From Leptospira abararensis (GTDB lineage Bacteria > Spirochaetota > Leptospiria > Leptospirales > Leptospiraceae), in contig NZ_JAFFPR010000019.1 of NCBI RefSeq assembly GCF_016918735.1, positions 1-64,000 on the forward strand: 64,000 nt of DNA, given 5' to 3'. Below the pieces are notes generated by a model, which had not been told where the DNA came from, made no database searches, and saw only the letters and a list, made by a program, of their open reading frames with translations. The translations under genes and the position numbers were made by a program. This document shows positions 29,309 to 38,825 of this stretch, in pieces. Every line of letters begins with the position of its first letter. The stretch's first letter is position 1.

Positions 29309-30253
29309 ATGGTGCAGTCCCAATCTTCTAGTGAATCTCCAAACCAGCCCAAACTTCCTAAGGCCAAAGGCTCCAAAAGGGCTCTCCTGGTAGAAGGGGG
29401 AGGAATGAAAGGGGCATTTTCTGGTGGTGTTTTGTATGCTTGGAACCGTTTTTTACGCCCGAATTACTTTGATTTGGTGGTGGGAGTGTCTTCTGGTGCT
29501 TGTGCTGCCGCCTATTATGTATCTATGCCAAAAGAAGAACCTGTCAAAAGCGAAAAAGCATTGGCAGTATGGTACAGAGATTTGTCGGGAAGAAAGCTCA
29601 TCTCTTTTTTTCACCCCTTCCAAGGCAAAACTTTACTCAATCAAGAATACTTAATTGATTTTATCTTTCGTAAAAAAGTACGTTTGGAATCAGAAACCTT
29701 GGATCGCAAGAATGTCCCTCATTTTGCGATTGCTGTGAGTAACCTACATACCCATTCCATTGAGTACATCAAGGCGACTTCTTCCAATGTTTTTGATCTT
29801 TTGAAAGCAGCCACCTCTTTACCCATTGCGACTCGTGGCAAACATTGGTTAAATGGTAAACTGTATTCTGATGCAGCCATTTTAAATCCTCTACCGATCC
29901 AAGACATTATTGAGGCTGGCTACAAAGAGATTGTTGTGATTATGAATTCGCCGATTCGCCATATTTCAGGTCCATTAACTCGACTCACAAGTTTACTTGC
30001 CTTCCCCAAACATAGAGCCATCCGTAGACTTATGCGTAAACTCCACCACTTTCATTTCAATATTGCAAGAGAGATTGTGGTGAAACCTCCGCGAGGAGTG
30101 AAGATCATCACTGTCGCGCCCGATGGGCCTTTACCAGTCAAACTTACTACAACGATTCGCACCAAACTTTATAAAACGGTGCTTCTTGGCGCAAAGAAAG
30201 GAGAAGAGGCTATGCAAAAAATTCTAAAACGGAAATCTAAAAAACAGAAGTAG
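29309..30253 (+). CDS. Patatin-like phospholipase
   Basis: 314 residues. Oxyanion motif GGGMKG and nucleophile elbow GVSSG with the catalytic Ser lie near the N-terminus. The catalytic Asp is in SDAAILNPLP, where DAA replaces the usual DGG/DGA. The dyad Ser-Asp is therefore intact. Bacterial patatins hydrolyse acyl esters of membrane lipids. No signal peptide is seen. The C-terminus is very basic (KRKSKKQK). Confidence 0.92.
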   Translation: MVQSQSSSESPNQPKLPKAKGSKRALLVEGGGMKGAFSGGVLYAWNRFLRPNYFDLVVGVSSGACAAAYYVSMPKEEPVKSEKALAVWYRDLSGRKLISFFHPFQGKTLLNQEYLIDFIFRKKVRLESETLDRKNVPHFAIAVSNLHTHSIEYIKATSSNVFDLLKAATSLPIATRGKHWLNGKLYSDAAILNPLPIQDIIEAGYKEIVVIMNSPIRHISGPLTRLTSLLAFPKHRAIRRLMRKLHHFHFNIAREIVVKPPRGVKIITVAPDGPLPVKLTTTIRTKLYKTVLLGAKKGEEAMQKILKRKSKKQK

Positions 30254-30262
30254 AGTGCTTCT

Positions 30263-32536
30263 CTACTTTTCTGTTAGGTCACTAATAAAAAATCCGCCAT
30301 AAGCTTTATTGAATGCATTTTTAAATTCACCACCGATATACCATTTTCCATTTCGATAGTAACTGGCATATCCAGTGCTCTCCAAATTGGGAACCCATGG
30401 TAATATTGAATTCGTTCTGCTGTCAAAGGCACTTAAATAATTCGTAGTAGTAGAACCATTGAGTCCTGTAAATGAACCAGCAACAACTACCTTCCCCTCT
30501 GGGGAAACTGCGATAGAGTTTACAAATCCATTCGCATAGATTGGGTTAGGCGATATGTAGGATTGATTGATGGTATCATAAATGGCGAAATTATTGAATG
30601 ATCCTGCACCTATAGTCGTAAATATTCCTCCTAAATAAATTTTACCTTCAAAATAAGCTTGGGCAGATACGTCGCTATTGGGGTAACTTGAATTTGATGG
30701 GTAGTTTAAGGCTAATCCTGTGTTAGTATCAACGGCCCGGTAATTGCTTATGGTATTGTTTCCGTTTAGAGAATTGTATAAACCCCCAACAAAAACTGCA
30801 TCATCTTGGATGAGAAGAGAAGTGGCACTATTAGGCCCTAAGTTGGGGTTCCAACCGGTAAGCGAAAAGTTCTCTGCATTGATAGAAGCAAGGGCATTTC
30901 GTGTTTGGCCACTCACTGTTGTCATTCCGATTCCACCAAAAAAAATTTGAGATTCGTTACTTGTGATAGTTCTAATTTCAATAGATCCCCCCGAAACACT
31001 TAGGTTTGTTGGATTTAAACTATAAGAAGGCAAATCTAAAATAGCAAAGGCGATTCTTGGTGTTTCGTTGACGTGTTCAAAACTCCCACCTACAAAAAGA
31101 TGGTTGCCTTTTCGATGTAAGGTTTTGATTGGAAAATCAAAATTGGGAGTTCCTTCGATGGGAAAACCCGTGGATTCTTCAAATACAACAAAGTGTTTAC
31201 GGAATTTTGTATTAATCGCTGTGTGATTGCTTGCAATAAGAAGTGAAGATCCAGACGATACAATGTCTCCTGCTGGAAAGTAAATCGAGGAATTCAAATT
31301 TGGATCCCAAATATTTAAACTACCACTTGGTAAATCATAACTGGCAGCGTAGTTTCTTTTTTGTCCTTGGGCCTCGGTAAATTCACCTAGGGCATAGAGT
31401 TTGTTTCCAATAATAGCTAACGTCCTAACGAAATTGTTTATCGCAAAAGAATTTTCTTTGACTCCACCTAATTGGTTGTCCACACCCACTAAATAATTCG
31501 CTTGCGTGGCTCCGATGGTTGTGAATTCTCCTCCCAAGTAAATTGTGTTTTCATATTGATGTATTTTGGAAACTTCTAAGTTCGGATTAGGTGCCCAAGA
31601 TGTTTGGCTTCCATTTAAATAAAAGGAAATGGCCCTGCCTGTAAAAGGCCCAACCATATAAAGAACTGGGGTTCCCGTATGATCGGTTCCCAGATACAAA
31701 TCATTCACCTGACCACCAATAGGTGCTTGGCCTGTAAATGAAGAATCTATAGCTCCTGTACTAGGTAATAACTTGACGAGCCCCCGTTTCGGTGTTGCCC
31801 CAATGTTTTGAAAATGTCCTCCGACATACAAAGCCGATCCATCAGAGACAATGTCAAAAACGGAATTATCAAATGTTCCAGTGATAAACTCTGTGTTGAG
31901 TTTTCCAGTAAAACGGTTGAGGGAGGCTATGTTGGATTGAGAGCCAGAATCCCAACCAGTAAACATTCCTCCTACATATAAATTGTCACCTAATAGTTGT
32001 AAAGCCGCAAGGTTCCTTGTCTGATCCTCTGCTGGATTGAAGTTTGGATCCACTTGGCATCCGGGTAAAATATGAGCTACTTGACTCAGTTTGATTCCTT
32101 GGACATGGGTGAAATCACCAGCAATATAAAAGCCACCAGAACCATCTGAGATGGCAACATTACTGAGTCCTTTTACTTTTAAATGAGGACAAAATCGATT
32201 GGGGACAACCGTCCCTGTCATGGGATCTACCATGGAAGCACTTCCCGTGGCGACACCGGTCATAGTAAAATCGCCTCCTACAATGATTTGGTCATTGTAA
32301 CTAGTGATGCTATAAACTTTGGCAATAGTAGATCCGTATACCCCCCATTGGTCAAGGAAGGTGAAGGCAGGTAAACAGGAGGCAGAACGATCCCCAGTAG
32401 CAAAACGAATTAAGCTTGCGAGTAAATAAGAGTTGGAGCGGGTATCACAGGTATTTTCAAGATCTGCGGGCTTACAGTTGGAAAGAAAGGTAAATGATAA
32501 AGTGCAGATCCACAAAAAAGAAAGAACTCGGAACAT
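30263..32536 (-). CDS. Large beta-propeller lipoprotein (delta-60-like repeats), copy A
   Basis: 757 residues with lipobox FLSNC. About a dozen repeats of the GGxFT type run through it: IIVGGDFTMTG, LYVGGMFTGW, IYLGGEFTTIG, LFVGGSFEHV, IYLGGIFTTIGAG, VVVAGSFTGLNG. They resemble delta-60/DUF5122-like propeller repeats. The N-terminal motif CD-(S)-TGDRS-x-SCLP-x-F is shared with the next gene. It is probably a surface or periplasmic lipoprotein of unknown ligand. A tandem paralogue follows at 32690-34960. Confidence 0.88.
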   Translation of the reverse strand: MFRVLSFLWICTLSFTFLSNCKPADLENTCDTRSNSYLLASLIRFATGDRSASCLPAFTFLDQWGVYGSTIAKVYSITSYNDQIIVGGDFTMTGVATGSASMVDPMTGTVVPNRFCPHLKVKGLSNVAISDGSGGFYIAGDFTHVQGIKLSQVAHILPGCQVDPNFNPAEDQTRNLAALQLLGDNLYVGGMFTGWDSGSQSNIASLNRFTGKLNTEFITGTFDNSVFDIVSDGSALYVGGHFQNIGATPKRGLVKLLPSTGAIDSSFTGQAPIGGQVNDLYLGTDHTGTPVLYMVGPFTGRAISFYLNGSQTSWAPNPNLEVSKIHQYENTIYLGGEFTTIGATQANYLVGVDNQLGGVKENSFAINNFVRTLAIIGNKLYALGEFTEAQGQKRNYAASYDLPSGSLNIWDPNLNSSIYFPAGDIVSSGSSLLIASNHTAINTKFRKHFVVFEESTGFPIEGTPNFDFPIKTLHRKGNHLFVGGSFEHVNETPRIAFAILDLPSYSLNPTNLSVSGGSIEIRTITSNESQIFFGGIGMTTVSGQTRNALASINAENFSLTGWNPNLGPNSATSLLIQDDAVFVGGLYNSLNGNNTISNYRAVDTNTGLALNYPSNSSYPNSDVSAQAYFEGKIYLGGIFTTIGAGSFNNFAIYDTINQSYISPNPIYANGFVNSIAVSPEGKVVVAGSFTGLNGSTTTNYLSAFDSRTNSILPWVPNLESTGYASYYRNGKWYIGGEFKNAFNKAYGGFFISDLTEK

Positions 32537-32689
32537 GGATACAGAGTTTCGAATTCAACTTCCCTGTCGAGTTTTTTGAATGTTCGAAATCTCTACAATT
32601 CTAAGACAGATTAAATTTCCCAATTTGATTGTATTAATTTGAGATTGCGAATCGAAAAAACTTGTGGTAATGTAACGCCAGCTATATGA

Positions 32690-34960
32690 TCATTCGTTTA
32701 AATAAGTGCTTACGAGACCACCGTTACTTTTTTTCAGAGCAACAGTAAAAGCTCCCCCGAGATAGTATCGTCCATTCTTATACAAAGATGTGTAAACTGT
32801 ATCATTAATATAAGGATTCCATGGAGATACTGTGTTTGTATTTGCATTAAAGACCCCAAAGTAAGGTCTGTCTGTGGCACCATTCAGTCCATCAAAGGAT
32901 CCTCCAATGAGAACATTCCCATCAAAAGAATGCGTGATATTACTGACGATGTTATTCGCAAACACGGGGTTAGGTTGTTCGTAAGATTGTGTCGTTAGAT
33001 TATATACAGCAATATTATTGAATCCAGTAACACCAATCGTTGTGAATTGTCCGCCTAGAAAGATTTTTGTACCTGCTAAGGCCTGGGCGTAGACTCCGCT
33101 GCTTGGAAAACTGGTCGCAGAAGGGATACCTTTTTTTAGGCCAGTGATTTTATCCACTGCTTGGTAGCTCGTAGTGACTCCATCTCCATTGATTCCAGTA
33201 TATAGACCTCCTAAGAATACCAGATCTGCAACCGAAAGAAAACTCTCTCCAGTTCCATTGAGATTGGGATTCCATCCGCTGACTGAAAGATCACTTAAGT
33301 TGAGAGCAAAGGCACCGTTTCTCGGTAAGGCATTCACGTTGGCCAAACTATTCCCTCCTACATAAAGTTGGGATTCGTCACTCGTTATGGTTCGTATATC
33401 TGGGGAACCAGATAAGGTGATATTGACCGGACTTACCTGATAGGATGGCAAATCTAAAATGGCAAATGCATTTCGTGGTTGGCCTCCGACGTTCGTGAAA
33501 GACCCTCCTGCAAACAGGCGATTTCCCACTCGATGGAGAGACTTAATGGTAAAATCAAAGTTAGGTGTTCCTTCGATTGGGGCCCCTGTCACTTCATCAA
33601 GGACTGCAAAATTATTTCTGGGAACTACATTCACCGTGGAACGACTGGATGTGAGAAGGACCACCCCATTTCCTGCGGAAACAATTCCAGAACCGGGATT
33701 ACTGATACTGGCATCATACGACGGATCAAATGCTGTGACCGATTCATTTGGCAGAGAAAGCGCTGCTGCATAGTTTCTCGGAATTGATTTAATTGAGGTA
33801 AAACTTCCGGTTAAGTATAAAGTATTATCTATGGTTTGTAAGGTTGCCACAGACCCATTGACATCGTAATTTGTGGATATGAGGCTACCTAAATCATTGT
33901 TTACAGAAACTAAGTAACTGGCAGCTGTTGAACCATTGATTAAAGTAAAATCCCCACCTAAATAAATAGTATTATTATACTGCTGGATGGAATTGACTTT
34001 CTGGTTGGGGTTCGGATTCCAAAAAGTCGCTGTGCCATCCGGGTAAAAGGACATTGCATAGTTGGACGCTGCGAGAAAATCTCCCACCATATAGATGTTA
34101 GGGCTTCCGCTGGCATCGGTTCCGTAATGTAAATCGAGGCAAGTTCCTGAAGTAATGGTTGGATTGAAAGAAGGTATGACAAGACCTGTAGAGAGAGAAA
34201 ATTTAGCTAATGCTCTCTTCGCAATACCTCCAATATTTTGAAATTCCCCGCAAACATAAAGAGAGTCTCCATCAGTTTCCAAATCGGATACTAGGCTATC
34301 TGGATTTGGCGTAAACGAAGTGTCCAAGGCACCAGTATAACGATTGTGACGGACGAAATACCCACTATTATCACTTGTATTATATCCGCCCACATAGAGA
34401 GAATCTCCCGCAACTAATAAGGTATAAATATTGATAGAATTATTTTTGGGACCATTGAAGTTCCGATCCAATACGCAACCCGGTAGGATATGCGCCACGC
34501 TAGATCTTTCTTCTCCTTGGACCGCATAAAATTCACCACCAATGTAAAACCCACCATATCCATCCGAGATGGCAATTCCAGTGGTTCCCACAACTTTTAA
34601 GTAAGGGCAGTAACGATTGGGGATAACCTTTCCATTCCCTGTTTCTAAATAGACAACATTTCCTGTGGAGGGGCCAACATATTTGAAATCCCCACCGATG
34701 ATGATTTGGTTTTCGTAACTCGCGATCGAATAAACAGTAGTAATACCTGAGTTCGGAAAAAACACTCCCCAAAGATCTTGGAAGGCAAAGGAAGGAAGGC
34801 AAGAGGGGGATCTGTCGCCTGTGACATATCTTATGAATGTCGCATATAAAAAAGCATCTGATTTCGCATCGCAGGTATTGGAAAGTTCTGCCGGTTTGCA
34901 GCCGAAAAATATCCCCACTGACAATGAATAAATTATAAAAGTCTTACTTAATAAATTCAT
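32690..34960 (-). CDS. Large beta-propeller lipoprotein (delta-60-like repeats), copy B
   Basis: 756 residues with lipobox GIFFGC. It is collinear with the 757-residue gene just downstream: same N-terminal block (TGDRSPSCLPSFAFQDLWGV), same repeat order, and same late repeats (IFLGGQFTTIGVTGFNNIAV; VLIGGSFDGLNGA; YYLGGAFTVA). Protein similarity is clear while the DNA has drifted, so this is an old tandem duplication. The 153-bp gap between the copies holds no gene that I can see. Function is unknown. Confidence 0.88.
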   Translation of the reverse strand: MNLLSKTFIIYSLSVGIFFGCKPAELSNTCDAKSDAFLYATFIRYVTGDRSPSCLPSFAFQDLWGVFFPNSGITTVYSIASYENQIIIGGDFKYVGPSTGNVVYLETGNGKVIPNRYCPYLKVVGTTGIAISDGYGGFYIGGEFYAVQGEERSSVAHILPGCVLDRNFNGPKNNSINIYTLLVAGDSLYVGGYNTSDNSGYFVRHNRYTGALDTSFTPNPDSLVSDLETDGDSLYVCGEFQNIGGIAKRALAKFSLSTGLVIPSFNPTITSGTCLDLHYGTDASGSPNIYMVGDFLAASNYAMSFYPDGTATFWNPNPNQKVNSIQQYNNTIYLGGDFTLINGSTAASYLVSVNNDLGSLISTNYDVNGSVATLQTIDNTLYLTGSFTSIKSIPRNYAAALSLPNESVTAFDPSYDASISNPGSGIVSAGNGVVLLTSSRSTVNVVPRNNFAVLDEVTGAPIEGTPNFDFTIKSLHRVGNRLFAGGSFTNVGGQPRNAFAILDLPSYQVSPVNITLSGSPDIRTITSDESQLYVGGNSLANVNALPRNGAFALNLSDLSVSGWNPNLNGTGESFLSVADLVFLGGLYTGINGDGVTTSYQAVDKITGLKKGIPSATSFPSSGVYAQALAGTKIFLGGQFTTIGVTGFNNIAVYNLTTQSYEQPNPVFANNIVSNITHSFDGNVLIGGSFDGLNGATDRPYFGVFNANTNTVSPWNPYINDTVYTSLYKNGRYYLGGAFTVALKKSNGGLVSTYLNE

Positions 34961-35040
34961 AACTTGATAGTTTACTTCTTTTATTTATTTTGTCTACTCG
35001 TTTGAAATTAATTTCCCAGAATCAGGAGTAAGTCTAAAGG

Positions 35041-35520
35041 GTGATGGTTTGGATTTCCCTAATGTTAGTCGGAACGGGATTTCTCCTCCTTTGGATTTGG
35101 ACACACAGTCCAAGAAATAAAGGGTCTATACCGTTTGTACGCAAGAGAAGAAATCCCGCTTTTGAAAAAAATACAATTGTTATGGAATCCACGAAACGGG
35201 AAATTTCCGTTCTATTCGGTGCAGGTTCCTCTCGGTTAGAAAAAGAATCGATGGATTTGTTACGATCTCATTGTACTCCCGAAATTTTATCCCAAATTGG
35301 ATATTTTACTTTGATTGGTTCAGCGGACGCATCGGGTCATTTATCAAAAAATCGACGTTTAGTGAAAGAGAGAGTTCGCATAGTCGAAAGTTATTTGGTG
35401 TCTCTTGGAATTTCCAAAGATAAGATTCGGAAATTTTTTTTAGACCCAAGTTATGGCGGAAGTCCAGAATTACGAAAGAGGTTACGATCCGTCACCATCC
35501 ATTACGCAATAGAAACATAG
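35041..35520 (+). CDS. OmpA-like C-terminal domain protein with N-terminal anchor
   Basis: 159 residues from GTG 35041 (ATG 35044 is possible). An N-terminal span (VWISLMLVGTGFLLLWIW) is followed by an OmpA/MotB-like domain: LFGAGSSRLEKESMDLL, LIGSADASGHLSKNRRLVKE and RVRIVESYLVSLGISKDKI. The OmpA fold binds peptidoglycan, so the protein should link membrane and cell wall. The family's usual Asp/Arg pattern is partly changed: GSADASG replaces GHTDxxG. Confidence 0.75.
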   Translation: MMVWISLMLVGTGFLLLWIWTHSPRNKGSIPFVRKRRNPAFEKNTIVMESTKREISVLFGAGSSRLEKESMDLLRSHCTPEILSQIGYFTLIGSADASGHLSKNRRLVKERVRIVESYLVSLGISKDKIRKFFLDPSYGGSPELRKRLRSVTIHYAIET

Positions 35521-35563
35521 AGATGACATATCTGATTAGATTTTTACTTTTGAATAAAACACT

Positions 35564-35959
35564 ATGATTCGAACCGATATCCAAATTCGATTTAATGACA
35601 TGGACCCTATGCGTAGAGTCAATAACGCAAGTTACTCGGCCTACTTAGAATTAGCAAGATTGGATTTTTGCAATCGTTATCTATCCGTTTCAGAATTAGA
35701 TGACATTCCTTTTGTTTTGGCTCGCGTGGAAATGGATTTAAAAGCATCGGTTCTTCCTGGAGCTTCCATTTATGTAGAGACATGGGTTTCGTCCATTGGC
35801 ACTACTTCTTGGGAATTTTCGTATGAGATTCGAGATAAAAAAACTAACATTCTCTATGTTTCAGCAAAGACTATACAAGTTTACTTCGATTACCGAGCCA
35901 GATCTAAAAAACCCATCCCGTTAGAATTTTTAAAATCTTTAGAACTGGAACGTATGTAA
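35564..35959 (+). CDS. Acyl-CoA thioesterase, 4HBT hotdog fold
   Basis: 131 residues, the length of a 4-hydroxybenzoyl-CoA thioesterase-type (YbgC/FadM-like) enzyme. The active-site region is RFNDMDPMRRVNNASYSAYL, corresponding to the family RYxDTDxxGHxNNxxY. The rest of the hotdog fold is visible (VEMDLKASVLPGASIYVETW). It should hydrolyse acyl-CoA esters in the cytoplasm; the exact chain is unknown. Confidence 0.88.
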   Translation: MIRTDIQIRFNDMDPMRRVNNASYSAYLELARLDFCNRYLSVSELDDIPFVLARVEMDLKASVLPGASIYVETWVSSIGTTSWEFSYEIRDKKTNILYVSAKTIQVYFDYRARSKKPIPLEFLKSLELERM

Positions 35960-35960
35960 T

Positions 35961-36347
35961 TTAGAACAACTCTCTGGAATCAAAATGTTTCCATTCCCAA
36001 TGGTAAGCAGATTTGTCTCCATATTGGATGCATTCCGAAAGCCAGTTGGATTCTTTGTCTGGGTTTAGAAGGGAAAAGGTTTCCGATACCGAACGAATGA
36101 GTTCCCCATATTCAGGAAGGATTTCCGGTAGGAGTGGATCCGTGTTTCGTTCGAGAAGTCTCACGACCGATTGGAGTAGGGCAAAGTAAATTCCTTTGCG
36201 CAATAATTCTGGAATTCCTTTTGGAAGAGTCACCAATGCTTCTATTTGTGGAAATAGGGAGACTAGTTTTGGGATGTGCACAGACAAATGGCTTGGCAAC
36301 TTAGATTGGATTTCCGTAAGATAGACTTCATTCTTATTTTCACCCAT
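35961..36347 (-). CDS. Hypothetical protein, head-to-head with queG
   Basis: 128 residues, no signal peptide. It is helical and Leu-rich in the middle (GIYFALLQSVVRLLERNTDP). No family is recognised. Its ATG (complement of CAT at 36345-36347) overlaps the queG ATG at 36346 in a shared CATG, so the two starts cannot have separate leaders between them. The convergent thioesterase gene ends one base away. Confidence 0.6.
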   Translation of the reverse strand: MGENKNEVYLTEIQSKLPSHLSVHIPKLVSLFPQIEALVTLPKGIPELLRKGIYFALLQSVVRLLERNTDPLLPEILPEYGELIRSVSETFSLLNPDKESNWLSECIQYGDKSAYHWEWKHFDSRELF

Positions 36348-37308
36348 GACAAATCCAATTTATCAGATTCGTTCCCAGATTAAAACCATTTGTGTAGCCG
36401 AAGGTTTTTCTTTGGTGGGATTTGCGGAGGCAAAGATCCCAAATTCTGATCTAGAACATCTGGATGAGTGGATTCGGGAGAACCGGTTTGGGAATATGGC
36501 TTGGTTTGCCAAAGATCATGCAGTCGAGATTCGGAATCGTTTTGAAAATTTGGGCCTTGTTCCAAAGTCCGTGGTTTGTCTTGCATTTGTTTATCGGTCA
36601 AGTCAGGGAGAGGAAGTGGTTTCCCAAATGGAATCAAAAGTTTCTCGTTATGCGTTAGGTTCTGATTACCATATTGTTTTAAAAGAAAAAGGCAATCGGA
36701 TTCTAAAAACCCTTCGCACTGAGTTCCCCGGTCATAAATTTCGTCAATCCATCGATAGTTTGCCCATCGCAGAAAAAATTTTAACAAGAGAGTCCGGGAT
36801 TGTTTGGCAGGGAAAAAATACCAATCTCATCCATCCAACCCTTGGGTCTTATTTTTTTCTTTCAACCATCCTAACTGACTTAGAGTTAGGTGGGCCAGAT
36901 CCTGAAGAAATTGTCACAGACCACTGTGGGAGTTGTCGTAAATGTCTAGATGTTTGTCCGACAGGTGCTCTTGAAGAATATAAAATTGATGCCAGAAAAT
37001 GTATCTCATACATTACCATCGAAGATCGAGAAAAAACCGAGGCCACGGATTCTTTTTTAGAATGGGATCGCAAGGGTTGGGTGTATGGATGTGACCTCTG
37101 CCAAGAAGTTTGTCCTTGGAATGCCAATGTCGCCAAACGGAATCTCGTGGAAACCACAGAACCTGGATTTTTGCCACGTCAATTTTGGACAGATCACGAT
37201 TTTACATCTAAAGAATTACTCACCGAACAAGAATTTGGTGAATATTTCAAAGACTCACCAATCGAAAGGATTGGTGTCAAAATTTGGAATCGGAATTTAA
37301 AAAAATAG
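36346..37308 (+). CDS. queG: Epoxyqueuosine reductase
   Basis: 320 residues. QueG reduces epoxyqueuosine to queuosine in tRNA with cobalamin and two [4Fe-4S] clusters. The clusters are visible as CGSCRKCLDVCPTGAL and CDLCQEVCPWN; the N-terminal cobalamin-binding part starts with AEGFSLVGFAEA. The length is slightly short because the C-terminal HEAT-like repeat seen in some homologues is absent. No ribosome site is seen before the ATG, which shares CATG with the divergent gene. Confidence 0.93.
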   Translation: MTNPIYQIRSQIKTICVAEGFSLVGFAEAKIPNSDLEHLDEWIRENRFGNMAWFAKDHAVEIRNRFENLGLVPKSVVCLAFVYRSSQGEEVVSQMESKVSRYALGSDYHIVLKEKGNRILKTLRTEFPGHKFRQSIDSLPIAEKILTRESGIVWQGKNTNLIHPTLGSYFFLSTILTDLELGGPDPEEIVTDHCGSCRKCLDVCPTGALEEYKIDARKCISYITIEDREKTEATDSFLEWDRKGWVYGCDLCQEVCPWNANVAKRNLVETTEPGFLPRQFWTDHDFTSKELLTEQEFGEYFKDSPIERIGVKIWNRNLKK

Positions 37309-37475
37309 AGAAGTCGGAATCGTAAACCTGCGGAATTTGCAACTTTGGAAGACATAATGTCGGAAATCTTAATTATTTCGATAAACTGGGTAAAAAGAAT
37401 AAATTGGGTATTTAATTGGGTAACATGATTGTCGGTTTAGACCGAGGAACAGTATTTTAGATTATCTGCAGAAAA

Positions 37476-38142
37476 ATGAAAACCCTAAAAAAGTTAAAAA
37501 ATGAGCTAACTAGTATACCTATCGCAACTTCTTGGTATTTATCAGCACTAGACGAGTTTAAAGGAAAACAAGAACTTTATAACAAACAATCTCCACAAAA
37601 ATTAAAACATTTAGAGGAACATGCATTAATTGAAAGTTCCATTTCTTCAAATCGAATGGAAGGAGTAAACGTTGCTCAAACTCGGATAGAAACTGTAATT
37701 TTCGGAAATTCATTATTAAAAGATAGAAACGAAGAAGAAATTAGAGGATATCAACAAGCCTTACGTTGGATCCACGAGTCCCATCATAAAATTGATATTA
37801 ATTTAAAAACTATCTTAAAACTGCATAAGTTAAGTAGGGGTGAAATTTGGGATGCAGGAAAATTGAAAGAAAAACAAATAGATATCACTGAAATATTGCC
37901 CAGTGGGAAATCAAGAATTCGTTTTAGTCCTCCTAGTCCCAAAGAAAGCAAAAAATTTTTAGAAGAAGCAATTAATTTATTGGATGAACAAAACGACAGG
38001 TTCCTTTAGCGTTTCAGAAATAAAATATCAACTTCCCGGTATAAGTATAGATTTAATACGTAAGTTGTTAAAAGAACTCCAGAGCGAAAAAAAAGTGAAG
38101 AGTTTAGGTCGTGGAAGAAATGCAAAATGGGAAAAAATTTAG
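37476..38142 (+). pseudogene. Fic family protein gene with deleted catalytic core
   Basis: The intact frame from ATG 37476 gives 177 residues typical of a Fic N-terminus: HALIESSISSNRMEGVNV contains the inhibitory (S/T)xxxE(G/N) motif as Ser58...Glu62-Gly63. The frame stops at 38007-38009. In another frame, 37998-38142 encodes the end of the same family (FSVSEIKYQLPGISIDLIRK, then GRGRNAKWEKI), a winged-helix tail. The catalytic HPFxxGNGR motif and ~150 residues between the two are missing. An internal deletion with frameshift is the simplest reading. The inhibitory motif is kept, so a truncated Fic remnant could still be expressed, but AMPylation is impossible. Confidence 0.82.
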
Positions 38143-38186
38143 TTTTCGCTGAAACTCTGCCTTTCCATCTAATCCTGCTCTGGCAT

Positions 38187-38825
38187 TTACGAACTAAACT
38201 TTTCCGATAGAATCTCTGTCGCTAGCTTCGGATCTTTTGCCGAACAAATGGCACTCACCACCGCAAGGGAATCCGCTCCCGCAGTGATAATTGCTTTCGC
38301 ATTGGATTCATGAATCCCACCTATGGCAACGATAGGAATGGTAGTTTGGGATCGTAACCATTCCACTCCGCCAAGACCCCAAGCAGGTTTGGTATTGGTT
38401 TTGGTTTCAGTATCGAATACAGGAGATACAGCAAGATAATCTAAGTTTGGTTTTGGATCAGTTTGAATCAGAGAATGGTAGTCATCTTTTGTTTCTAAAG
38501 AGAGACCGATGATGGCATCTCTTCCTAAAATCCTACGAGCGTCCATCCAAGGAAGGTCAGATTGTCCGAGATGGACACCATCGGCTCCGGCTGCTAAACA
38601 AATATCTAAACGGTCATTGATGAGAAGGGGAATCTGAAAAGGACTTAGGATTTCTTTTAAGTGTTTGGCGAGTTCGAGAAATTGTCGGCTGTCTGTTTCT
38701 TTTTCTCGGAGTTGGACAAATTTCACTCCCCCGAGTGCGGAAAGTCGCACTACCTCTTCCAAGCTATGCATTCGGCAAAGGGGTCTATCTGTTACCAAAT
38801 AAACCCCGTGGATTTTATTCCCCAT
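38187..38825 (-). CDS. thiE: Thiamine-phosphate synthase
   Basis: 212 residues from ATG 38823-38825, where MGNKIHGVYLVTDR matches the ThiE N-terminus; the longer frame runs back into thiM. Family motifs are LYLVTD-like YLVTDR, KFVQLREKE, LINDRLDICLAAGADGVHLG, GLSLET and VAIGGI. The enzyme joins HMP-PP and the thiazole phosphate to make thiamine phosphate. It overlaps thiM by 11 bp and should be co-translated. Confidence 0.93.
   Translation of the reverse strand: MGNKIHGVYLVTDRPLCRMHSLEEVVRLSALGGVKFVQLREKETDSRQFLELAKHLKEILSPFQIPLLINDRLDICLAAGADGVHLGQSDLPWMDARRILGRDAIIGLSLETKDDYHSLIQTDPKPNLDYLAVSPVFDTETKTNTKPAWGLGGVEWLRSQTTIPIVAIGGIHESNAKAIITAGADSLAVVSAICSAKDPKLATEILSEKFSS

Noticed and set aside
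37357..37428. 23-codon frame with repeated NWV before the Fic remnant
   Set aside because: GGAAG lies upstream, but the frame is very short and the repeats look like low-complexity AT-rich drift; no conservation can be judged.
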